A stretch of 64,000 bases of DNA, from assembly GCA_965153455.1 (NCBI GenBank), contig OZ234493.1:35826213-35890212 (forward strand). Reading direction: 5' to 3'. The position numbers and the translations under genes were made by a program. The notes beneath the pieces were generated by a model. It was not told the DNA's origin, did no database searches, and saw only the letters and a program-made list of their open reading frames with translations. Positions 26,356-38,000 of this stretch are shown piece after piece. Position 1 is the first letter of the stretch, and every line of letters begins with the position of its first letter. The stretch comes from Sphagnum compactum (Eukaryota > Bryophyta > Sphagnopsida > Sphagnales).

Positions 26356-29300
26356 CCCCTTTTTCTTCCACAGATGGACCCATTATCAATGGCATCATAT
26401 CTCTTCATACTTCAATGCATTGTGAAGGCCACAAAAATTATTATTCCATTTGCATAAACAAACAAACAAACACTTAAGTTACTTTACAAACACCTCGAAA
26501 GACCCAAATAGCTCAAATATCTCCCCCCCACTCACTGATTCTGGGTTTTAAATTGTTTATTTATTTATAAATAATTTTGTTGCTTTCTTTTTACTATGAG
26601 CATATTGCCTTGGTCTCCGAGCCCAATTGCTTTGCTTGCTTGCTTGTTGGGTGCTTTGGTTTGCAATGGATTTGCTACTAGTACTACCACTTCTTCCATC
26701 AGCCATGCAGAGGCTCGAACATAAAGAGATTCAACATCTTTGATCTACAAACAAACAGCAAGCTTACACGCGCTGTGTGCATGCTCGCACATGCCTGCGA
26801 ATGAGGGTGAGTGAGAAAATTGTACTATCTTTGTTGTTGCTTTGCTTTTGTTTCTTCTTGATCATCTTTTCAAGAATCTGTTTATGTTTGATCTCCTCGG
26901 GAGAGGGACGGTTCTGCATCTGCAAAAAGTCTTTTTTTTTTTCTTTTTTTTTTTTTTTTAAGTAGTCAAAATTTCTTAACTTGGGTTCTGCACTGTTGTG
27001 CACTAATAGTGATGATTTGAACAATTGATGAAAACAACAAATTGATTTTTGTGTGAAAATTTTAAGTTCCATTTGAATGAAAATATTGAATGACATTTTT
27101 TGCATGCACTTTGACTTGACTTGAATTGAAATTCATTCAATTCAATCAATTCAGGTCTAACTGAATTGGAATTCAAATTCAATCGTTGAATTGAATTGAA
27201 TTGAAATACTTTGATTGGAATTTGAATGAAATTCTATTGAATTCCAGTTCAAACTAAATTCAATTCAAACAATTGGATTACGATTCAAATTGAAATGCAA
27301 ATTGGTGAAAATTTTATTAAAAATATGTTATGCATATCATCATGTTGCGAAAAAAATTATAAATTTAAACACAAATCTGAAAAGACACCTTTCCATGCTT
27401 CTTTACTTGAGAATGGGCTAAACAAATTTCAAAAAAAAAAAAACTATAAGATCCTATAATTACCTCACCTAAACCAATTTCGATGAACCATTGTCATTAG
27501 AATTTTTTATCTTAATAGCATTTTTTTTTATAAAAATTTATGTGGCACTTGGTTGTTTGGGATTTTGATTCCATATATTGTAAGAAAATCAAATTTCTAA
27601 TTACCAACTTTTCTTTGAAAATAGCAAAGAAATGTCGGAAATGTACATGTGTTAAAAAAAAAAAATTAATGATGGGGCCAATTAAAGTGGTTCTTTAAAA
27701 AAGAAAAAAAAGAAAACTTTGGGTTCACTCTCCCCCTAACAAATAAATAGACCTAGCAATATTATACCCTCAAAAATAATAATAGGTTTTGGCATGTTAC
27801 TTCAAATGGTTTTGGCCTTCCAAATGTTTGTTGGGCATCTTTTAGACATTTAAATCCTATAATCAATAAAATTAAACACCAATTTTTGTAACTAGTGTAT
27901 TAGTAAATTATTAATTTTATTAAAAATAAATTATTATAAGGAATTTTGTCCATATTAATTTATATATTTGCAATTTGTGTCCAAATCAATCATTTTTATG
28001 AATATTAATATGATTATTTTTTGCACATAAATATTATAATATTGAAATACGTGTGAAATTTATACCAAAAATTGAGTTGTAAGTTTAAATTCATCTTTAT
28101 TTTTTATTTTATTTTGGTGAAAATTTAAAGCAACAGGATCCAATTGGGAATTCTTTCAATTTCTAAATAAAATTTATATTTATTTTTTAAAAAGGTATTC
28201 TGTTGATTCCTAAAACTTGTTATTTTGTTTTTGGTTTTTAGTCTTAGTTTATTAAGGACTTCCCACAAAATATTTTTAGGTCCAAAAAATTGACAAAATA
28301 CTTGGCAGAAAAAAAATCGCTAAAGATTCGCATACCCGATAGTGTACCACCAACAGCAAAGGAATGACCATCCGGACAATACAAAATTTATTATTTTCCA
28401 TGATTATTAACCGTATCTATATGAAGTCAAAGGTTACGGAAAATATTATTATTATAGTGTACTAACAGAAACATACAGACGGTGTTGAATAGGCTTGTGT
28501 GTTAGGTGTGCTTAAAAAAATATTGTTATGGCCAATGAAATTGCTGTATTTCATTGTCTGAAATTTTTATTTTTATTTTTAAAAAATTCTAAATGAATTG
28601 AACAAACTAACAACTAAATGTGTAATAATAGGGTTCAATAGGTTTGTGAGAAAATTTATAAGGACCCAATGGAAATGCTAGAAAGGGGTTAGTGTTGTGT
28701 CTATGCCTCAAGAATTTTATTTATTTATTTATTTATTTATCTATTTATTTTTCCCCCCAGGTCAAAGACACAAGGTTCAGCAGATTAGGGTTAGGGTTGT
28801 GTCTATGCCCCAAGAAAAAAATTTCTAATTTTTTTTTTAATTTTTTTCTTTTTGCCTCCCAAGGTGAATGGGATTGGTGGATTTAGTCTGAATTTGTTTT
28901 CTCAAGGTACGTTGTGCTTCGGTGATCTCTCACTCACCCCGTTATTTGTATCATCCCCACTCGACTCACTCAAAGAGCTAGGTTGTTTCGTGTCTGTATA
29001 TAAAGTTGAGGCGACATTGGCCCCCACCCACCTTATTATAGTGGGTGCTCCACCTTATTCTAGTGGGTGCTCCGCCTTCTCCCCATCCCCAAGATTTAGA
29101 GACCGCTCCTCACAAATGGTGACAAAATGTGAGTCACCACCTTATCTCTCAAAAACGGGTTGTACAAGTGCAAGAAATTTTTTTGACTTGGTGTCTAGTA
29201 ACATTAAACCCTCTACTACACTTGCAACTACTAAGTGTCCATTTTGACTACTAAGTGTCCATTTCAACTAACAACTAATGGGTTAGTTGCAAATTTGAAA

Positions 29301-30140
29301 TTAGTTGGTGTGATTGATACTAATTAGTTGGGGGCATGAGGAAGGGCGGGGGGGGGTGGAGCAAGTGCCTCACAAGTCCAACTTTTTTTTCTTTTTTTTT
29401 GGCAATGAGTTATTTTGTTTGCCCCATCACAAAAAAAAACTAAATTGAAACTATGGAGGCTCCCCCCAAAATCGAAGATTTTATTGAACGATGAAGTGCC
29501 TATCCCTTTGGCCCAGCTATATAGGTGTGAAGGGGAGGACTTTGGGCAAAACATATGGGGATCTAAGTGAGGTGCTATTGGGAACACCTTATGGGAACAC
29601 ATTGGGAACTTAGGGAACATATTGCAAACTCATTGAGAACTTGAAAGGAACATAAAGGGAACATGTGGGGAAAAAAGGAAAAATGAAAAAAAAAAAAGCA
29701 AAGGCATTCTAATTGAACAAATTTTTTTTTTTTTTTCTTGCTGAAGGCATCAAAAGAAAAAAAAAAAAATCTATCAATTATTGGTGATTTTAAAGTGCAC
29801 ACCCCCCCCCCCCCCCCCCCCAATCCCATCTCACCCCACCCCCACCGCCACCAAACACACGCAACAACACACACACACACCCCCCAAACAAGGGGAAAAA
29901 AAAAGAGAAAACATAAAAATAAAAATAGGGACCACACACAAAATCGTTGGCACTGGCCTTCAAAAGCAGCAACAAATCTGCTTTTGAATGAATGGGTAAA
30001 AAATGTACAAACAAAAAGAGAAAAAAAAAAAAAAACAACATTGAATGAAGTGAAGTGCAAAAGATTAGAAAAATAATAAAAATAATTTTTTTTAAAATCA
30101 CATGGACCCCTTCCACCCTCCCCCCCAATTCCCCTATAAT
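26166..30140. other. Spacer with low-complexity DNA; no gene seen
   Basis: Contains a degenerate GAATT/CAATT-rich patch at about 27105-27300, many A and T homopolymers, TTTA tetranucleotide runs near 28720-28750, and a C run of about 19 bases near 29803-29821. Long open frames at 29575-30155 on both strands are built from Phe, Gly, Cys, Pro and Lys runs and are rejected as genes. The phrase GTTGTGTCTATGCC occurs twice (about 28693 and 28795), a small local duplication. Confidence 0.6.
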
Positions 30141-30392
30141 ACACTTGTATTGCATTATAGGTACGTAGGTAAATTATTTATTTATTTATTTATGTATATA
30201 GGTAGGTATATATATATATAATATACACTTGTATTGCATTATAGGTATGTAGGTAAATTATTTATTTATTTATTTATGTATACAGGTAGGTATATATATA
30301 TAGTATACACTTGTATTGCATAATAGGTATGTAGGTAAATTATTTATTTATTTAGTTATTTATTTATATAGGTAGGTATATATATATATATA
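30141..30392. repeat. Tandem repeat, about 83 bp unit, 3 copies
   Basis: ACACTTGTATTGCAT starts at 30141, 30225 and 30307. Each unit continues with ATAGGTA(C/T)GTAGGTAAATT, a TTTA tetranucleotide run, GGTAGG and a TA dinucleotide run. The copies are nearly identical, so the amplification looks recent. Confidence 0.9.
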
Positions 30393-30739
30393 TGTGAATA
30401 TGAGAAGCTTGGAAGCTCAAGAAAAGAGGAACACAAAATTTTTGGGGTTTAAAAAAAATTCAAAGCAAAAAAAAGTCTATAAATATAAATGGAACAAGGG
30501 GGATGACATCACCAATGATGATGTCAGGGGGTTTTCATCCCTCTACACGTGGATGCAAAACACTTGACATGCAACTGCTTCACTCACCCACAACACCACA
30601 TGGGTAGTAGCCCCTTATTTAGTTGCCTCTCACACTAATAATATGAACAAGGCTATTTTGTAACTAACTCTTTGAGTTTAAATTTTTTGTCTTTTCCTTA
30701 ATTTTTTGTCTTTTCCTTTCCTTTTGCTTCTCCCCTAAC

Positions 30740-30775
<36 letters not shown>

Positions 30776-31627
30776 GCAAAAACCCTAAACCCTAAATTGA
30801 GAATCACTTTGGGTTTTTTTTGGTCCTTGGGTTCTGGATTCTTCCTTTCCTAGTGTGTGCCTGTGTCACACATGCATGGTGAGCTGCAAAAATAGTACCA
30901 AACCAAAAGGATCCATTTGGGGGAAAACCCAAGTTCTCTATTATATATATATGTGTGTGTGTGTGTACAAATCTGCATGGGCAATGTGACAATTATTTTA
31001 TATGAGTTTCTCTCTATCTCTCTCTATATATATACTCTATTATATTTTATTTTTATCTATTTTAAAATTATTTTTAAAAATATTCATCTATTTTTTATAT
31101 CAATATTGAAAATTTGGTGTGGTATTATTTGATACTATATATATACATATGTATATGTATATATATATGGGACCATGATTTTGTTGGAAAGAACTTCTAG
31201 GACTTTTATTAGTATTTCTAGTGGCCACCTTTTAAATTTTCAAGGATCAAGTTATTTAATTATTTAATAAATTATTATGCCAACCATTTTCCCATCATTT
31301 TTTTTTCTAGAGATTCTTTTCTAGATTTTTTAATTTTTATTATTATTATTATTATTATTTTGGGCTCCCTCTTATTTTGGTCATTTTTAAGAGCTTCAAA
31401 GAAAATATATATCCTGAGATTTTTTCTTAATATATCCACCACCTTATACTCTTTTTATTTCCAAAATCCCAAGTAAACCCTAGGTCAACTCCCCACCCCT
31501 TCCTATATAGCATTGAAAAATAATACTAATAATAATAATAATAATAATAATAAATATTCAAAGAAGCTCCAGAAAGCAAAGGTGACCTTTGAACCTCTTT
31601 TATGGACCTCTAAAAATTTATTTAGAA

Positions 31628-31660
<33 letters not shown>

Positions 31661-31704
31661 AATAAAAGAAAAAGAAAGAAAAAACTTAATAGTTTCATAG
31701 CCAC
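30393..31704. other. AT-rich spacer with microsatellites; no gene seen
   Basis: Holds a TC run at about 30745-30773, a telomere-like CCCTAAACCCTAAA at 30783-30797, TA/TG runs near 30943-30965 and 31138-31170, and TTA/ATA trinucleotide runs near 31340-31360, 31525-31550 and 31630-31660. No frame longer than about 100 codons makes biological sense. Confidence 0.6.
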
Positions 31705-32625
31705 TCACAGTTTACTAACTGCAAAGGGGCTGCCCAAGTTACTGATTACCATCTCCAGTTTACTAACTGCGAAACCTCTATCCATCTATTATGTAGATTC
31801 CCAGATCTCCAGTTCACTAACTGCTAAAACCTATATCCATCTCTATGTAGATTCACACCTCTTCAGTTTACTAACTGAAAAGGCTTTCTAGTCAACGGGG
31901 ATAATCATACAACAACTAGTTGTACCCAGTTTACTTCTAACTGCGACAGCTAAGTTAACTGGTCAAAGGGGAGAACCATATCCAGTTTACAACTAACTGC
32001 ACAACCTGCTGGTTAACCAAAATGGGGCTAAAAAAAATCCAGTTTACTACTACTAACCACAAAACCTGCTGCCTGTCAATGGGGATAACCATGTGCAGTT
32101 TACTACTAACAGCAAAGCTGCTGTAAATTAGGATAACCAAATCTGATTTACTACTAGTTAACGACAAACCAACTCTGAATTGGGGATAACCAAGTCCAGT
32201 TTACTACTAATTTGATCTGCAAACCAACTCTGAATTGGGGATAACCAACTCTGAATTGGGGATAACCAAGTCCAGTTTACTACTAATTTGATCTGCAAAC
32301 CAACTCTGAATTGGGGATAACCAAGTCCAGTTTACTTTTAACTGCAAAGCTGCTGTCAAGTCGTGGGATGGCAATCTTCAGTTAACTAACTGCAAAACTG
32401 CAGTGAATAGGATAACCAAGCCCAGTTTACTAACTGCAAAGCTGCTGTGAATGGGATAACCTTGTCCAGTTTACTAACTGCAAAGCTGCTGTGAATGGGA
32501 TAACCTTGTCCAGTTTACTAACTGCAGAGCTGGCTGTGGATAGGATAACCTTGCCCCGTTTACTAACGGCGAAGCTGCTGTGAATGGCATAACGTTGTCC
32601 AGTTAACTAACTGCGAAGCTGCTTC
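31705..32625. repeat. Array of about 18 units with the inverted core CAGTTTACTAACTG
   Basis: Units of 43-60 bp repeat from about 31708 to 32620. The core is CAGTT-TACT-AACTG, whose ends are reverse complements. It is followed by GCAAAGCTGCTGTGAATGG and then GATAACC in the best-kept units (about 32420-32530). Middle units have extra TACTAC or a TTTGATCTGC insert (two near-identical copies at about 32184-32330). One unit at 32556-32569 reads CCGTTTACTAACGG, changed on both sides so that the inverted symmetry is kept. Both forms fit the plant MYB-site consensus CNGTTR. The array lies about 1.3 kb upstream of the histidine kinase start. A regulatory role is inference. Confidence 0.85.
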
Positions 32626-33911
32626 TTCTCTCCTCCGCCTCCTGCTTCCTGCCTCTCGCTCGTCTCTTCTCTTCTCTCGACGACACTAGTGTCTTTCCTG
32701 CCATGATTCTGGCTGGAGTAGCGACAACTTGTTTGTTGTTGTTGTTGTTGTTGTTGTAGTAGTAGTAGTTTCCCACACTGCATGAGAAGTCGTATGAACT
32801 GTGTAAGAAGAAGAAGAAGAAGAAGAAGAAAGGGTTTGACGAGTAGCAGCTTGGTACTTGTACAAGGTTCAAAGGATCAGTCAAAAGGGAGAGAATCTGC
32901 AAGCAGACCTATCGTGTTGTTGCAGCGCTCGGGATGGTTTTTTTTTTAATATCAGAATTTGATCTGAAGAAGTCCATGGTGGCTTGCTAGACTGTAGCGC
33001 CATAGAAGTTGCAAATTGACAATCTTGAGCAAATTTTTGTGCAGGTGGTGGTGGTGGTGGTGGCTGCAAGGAATTAAGACGTTGGGTTTGTGACCTGCTA
33101 CTAGCAGGTCAAGGATCATGGTGCCTGGTTCATGTAGTCGAGGAGGAACAAGAACAAGAACAAGAAGCAGAAACTGCAGCTAAATTAGATTGGGGTTGGA
33201 GGTTTTTTTGTAGAAATTGAAAGTAGTTTCATGATCTTTGGATCCCTAGCCCAACACTTATCAGAATTGGGACTAGACTGAATCTTCTTCTGGAGGTGAT
33301 GATCAGAGCGCAGCTGTTGTCAGATGAGAATGGTATCGGAACTCCTGCATTCAAGCAAGCTTGACAGTTATGACTGCTGCATGAGCGGCCGGTGATCATT
33401 CTTCATACATGTGAATGATCTGCATGCAGAAACAGGTAGTAGTATGTATGTGCTGCGCTAGCTTGCTGCTCACAAATGATATAGAGAACTGGCAGTGATG
33501 ATGATCAGAAAGCCGGCTTTGCTGAAGCTGCTGGAGCTGAGGCTACTTGTAATAGTCCAGCACGCAATCTGGTGCTAATGATCTGCAGCTCGTGGATGAG
33601 CAGGAGCAGCTGCTGCTGGGGTTCATGACATGAGATCGACGGTGGCGTAAGAATGAAAAGCTCACTGGATGCGACGATCAAGCTGCGCTGTTACAGTACT
33701 ACTAGTAGGCTTGGTTGCTCAGCTGATGGTGTAGTAGCAAACACTTGCAGTTCAGCTCGTGTAGAATTCGCACGGCTTCTTCTTCCATTGCAACAGTGGA
33801 CTCTAGGAATATGATCAACAGCAGCAGTTCACGAATTGGTGGCGGTGTAGTGGGGAACTTGGGATCAGTCGGATCACGTCTTCATCTCCAGATCATGAGC
33901 CAGATTTGAGG
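32626..33911 (+). promoter_or_regulatory. Probable promoter and long 5' leader of the CHASE histidine kinase
   Basis: After the tandem array the base composition becomes balanced and higher in G+C, with CTG/CAG and GAA-rich patches, as in the leader of a transcribed gene. There is no open frame that makes sense as a protein. Several short ATG-initiated frames would be upstream ORFs if the leader is this long. The transcription start cannot be placed from sequence, and introns in the leader are possible. Confidence 0.45.
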
Positions 33912-35014
33912 ATGCCGGCCGCGAGCGAGATTAGCGGCGGGGGCGGGGGCGGGGTAGTGCAGCAGCAGACATCAACAAGAAGAAGAAGAAGAAGAGGTAG
34001 TCGATCTGCATCATGGGTCCTGCAGTACCCGCGACGCATCTGCAAAGGAGCTGCAGGTTTGCTTCCTTTATGTCACACCAATTGCAACCCCTTCCGTTAC
34101 TTTGCGGTGCGATTTGGATGCGTGCTAGTCGGCCTGGGGATCGCCCTCGTCATCGGCGTCGTCCTCTTCAATAACTCGCTGCAATCCAGCCGCCAAGAAT
34201 TCCAGCTCAAGTGCGACAACATCAAAGAGGTTCGTCCTGCAAACCCTCCCATGACTCTAGAAAAGCTCAAGAACTTTGATGGTTCCCAGAGCTCTCTCTC
34301 TCCCAACCTCCCTCCCTCGGCCGTGATGATGGGTACTCTCGAGACCAAAAAAAAGGTCTTGAAGCTTGGTATGTGTTTCAGAGCAAGAAGCAAAAGATCT
34401 TTGACGTGATGCATGCTGCATGCTGCCATCCACACTGTTCTGCCTGCCTGCAGATCCTGAGTTCGGAGGTAGAGAACAACTTGAACGCGTCGTTCGTGAT
34501 CTTGGGTCTGGTAGCAAGCGTCCCGAATCTGAACGAGAGTGTATGGACGACTTTCACCAGTCAGACTCTCTTCCTCCGACCCAATGTGCAGACTCTCTTG
34601 TACTGCCAGCGAGTGCTGGCAGCAGACAGACCCAGCTTCGAGAAGGATCACAACGGGAGCATCCGCTACATCTTGCCCAACGGCACATGGGAGGTATGCC
34701 CTAACAGCTCCATGGAGTACGCGCCCGTGGTGTACGAGACCCAGGATGAGCATCTTTACCTGGTGGACATTGCTTCCTACCCAATCTTGAAGATGGCCTT
34801 GTTCTCCGCCCGCGACAGCGGCGTCTTCACCTTGTCGCCTCCTAGCTTGTTTCTTGGCTCTTGGCAGATGGGGGCCTACCTCGCTTACTACGGACAAATC
34901 GACCCCACCACTCTCACCAGCAACTCCCAGCGCATGCAAGCTTGTCAGGGTTATATCGCCACAGCTCTCAACATCACAGACGTCTTTGGTGTTGTACTCT
35001 CAAGGTTTTATCAG

Positions 35015-35053
<39 letters not shown>

Positions 35054-38000
35054 CTTTGCACAAGACTTTCTTTGCCCACAGAATCATCTCTTCAATCTCC
35101 AGAAAACAAATGGAAGCTTGCATAGTCAGGTTTGACAGTATGATCGTCATGTCCAGAGGACCCACGATGTCTTTGTTGACAATGTCAGATTAGGGTTTCA
35201 AGAGAGAACATCAAGCAATTGGGTCCCAGTCTTTTCTTCTTGTTCTTGATCCAGGTTCTGTTGCAGGTATGCAGATGATGCAGACATGGACGTGGTCGCA
35301 CTCTATGTTGCAGATCCGAGTGCAGGGTTGAACACATACTACAACTGCAGCTCCAATGCTACCTGTGCATTGCCTTTGTATGATCCATCCAATAGGGCAA
35401 AAGACAACAGTGAGACCTCTGTGTCCTGGACTTATGGCACACAGAATTTTGAGCTGCAGTGCTTGTCCAAGCATAACCTCAAGCTTCTGGCACTGCGGAC
35501 CATCATTGCTTGGCCCCTTCTCATGGCTATAGTTGTCGTCTTCTGTTCCGCAATCATCTCCCTGGTGCTCAAGAGAATGAATACTATTGAAAAAGATGTG
35601 GCTACCATGGAGAAGATGAATGCAGATCTCACAGCTGCTAAAATTGCAGCTGAAGCTGCAGATAAAGCCAAATCAAGCTTTCTTGCCACTGTTTCTCATG
35701 AGATAAGGTGGGTGCACCGCTCTCCATGAACTGTGATGCCCCAAACCCTATTACCAAATTAGTGGGGAGACCAGTGCAAGTCTTAAAAGTCTTCAGGAGA
35801 TTGATTTGGCACAGGAGAAAATACCTACATTTGAATTGAGGTAGTGGGTCACAGAAAGCAATGAGTCCTGACATGCACTAAGTTAGGCAAATCAGCACAC
35901 AGTCTACGGTCTGATTTGGGTGTGTCCATTTCTTCTTTTGTAGTTGTTGTTCAAGAGCTTCCATGCTGATGGGTTGTTTTTGGGGTGTTATGTGGCCCAC
36001 TTGCAGAACTCCCATGAATGGAGTCATTGGTAAGCCCATACATGCTCCCATGACAAGATGCTGAAACTTGAAAAGTTCCTCCATAATATCTACTGTGCAG
36101 CGAAGAAACTTTGTCGGTTACTAGGTTAAACTTTTCACTTGCATTTCTCCAGCATGTTTTGGAATCTCTTTTCTAGCACTGCCACACTCGCTGATGGACA
36201 TGGTAAATTGGAGAAAAGTTCCTAAGCATGCAGTTAGCTTGGAGAGGTTGAGACCATTTTGTTTGGTGGAGTTCCTGCAGTTGTAGTATATTATGTTGTT
36301 GACCTAAGCTCAGTTGAACATGTTACAACTGACATCAAGATATTGTCTGGTGTGAAGGAATGACAAATCTGTTGATGGGGACAGAGCTTACAGCACAGCA
36401 GCTTGACTATGTCAAGATTGCTCAAGCAAGTGGGAACACACTTCTGTAAGTTTTTTATCTTGTTATAGCTGAGCACCAACTTTCATGGCCTTTCACATTC
36501 CACAGATAGTTGAGATCCAGGAATGATTCTTGTCGAATTCCTATCTAGTACGCTGGTTGCTTCTGGCAACTTTTTTATTCTCAGACTTGTGTGATGGGTT
36601 CTGGGTTGCAGGGCACTCATTAATGATGTACTGGATCTATCAAAGATTGAAGCTGGAAAGATGGAAATTGAATGTGTGCAATTTGACATACGAAATGAGA
36701 TTGACATTGTGCTCTCAATGTTTGATGAGAAAGTGCTCCAGAAGCAACTCGAAGTGGCTGCACTGATTCATGATTCAGTGCCACCCTCTTTGATGGGTGA
36801 CCCTGGACGGATCCGCCAGGTGAGCCAAGTTTCTTCATTTCTGGACCTGACTTGTTGAGAGATTCTGTACTATGGCTAAAGATAGCTTTTAGGGTGGTAG
36901 ACTCATTGAAGGTGGGTGGCATGTACCACATGAGAAGAAATCAACATGACGTCTGCACAAATGATGACAATGTCAAAGAAAGAAAGTATTTTTTGCATTC
37001 CAGAAGAAGATCATGAAGTGCTCTTTACATGAGATTTTGTGTATCAGGATTCTAACTAGATGGTGTTTTGTATAGGTTTTGATCAACCTTGTTGGCAATG
37101 CCATGAAGGTAAAACTCTCATATGGTTCCATACTCAATGATCAAAATCTATGTGAATTCTAAGTTGCTGGCCTCTTGAAGATTTGGAAAGTTTTGCATGC
37201 GTCTGATATCAACACTAGATCATCATATCTACATTTTGAGTTTCTCACCATTTGAATTGTTTGTCCTGGACTGCAGTTTACAAAAGAAGGGAGCATCTTT
37301 GTATGTGTGCGCGTGGTTGATGATACCTGTAATCTAGAGCATACTAGTGGGCAGTTGCTAGGACCCCATCCAATTGCTAAAGCCTTAACTCCTCGAGACA
37401 TACCTCTATCACAGGTGCTTCCCAACAGTAGTTGTAGTGATACTGGGACTAGAAATGGTGGGGTGGGTAGTGATCAAAATTTAAGTTCAGGTTTAGGAAG
37501 CTGTTTATTAGGATTGCAAAACACTGATATGGTTGCTCCAAGAATAAGCATGCGACCAGGCCCTCTGAGCACTCGAGAGGCAGTAGCAAGGTGGAGGTCT
37601 TGGCAACTCAAGGGTGATCAGGATCCTGATTCTAGACCTCCTGAATCAAAAGCCACCATTGTTGTTTCTGTTGAGGACACAGGTAAGGAGAAAACCAATA
37701 CTAGACCTAGAGATTTGCACATATGTAATGTCTAATTTGCAGAAACTTGGAAGTCTAACTTGCATTGCTTATATGTGATAATGTTGTGTAGGCATTGGCA
37801 TCCCGTTAAATCTGCAGCATCGCCTCTTCCAACCATTTCTCCAGGCAGACAGCAGCACCTCAAGAGAGTATGGTGGGACTGGCATTGGTTTGTCCATATC
37901 TCAGGTAAGTGTACATGCATCTCTACTTGTTCTCTGTGAATGACAGCATGGGTTTTAGCTATGACCATGACACACCAGAAGTCTGCTTACTATAGATTTT

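Noticed and set aside
29575-30155. Overlapping open frames of 112-189 codons on both strands
   Set aside because: They consist of runs of Phe, Gly, Pro, Lys and Cys produced by homopolymers; no domain and no splice context.
33906-33911. Histidine kinase start at 33906
   Set aside because: The codon is TTG; the first ATG in frame is at 33912.
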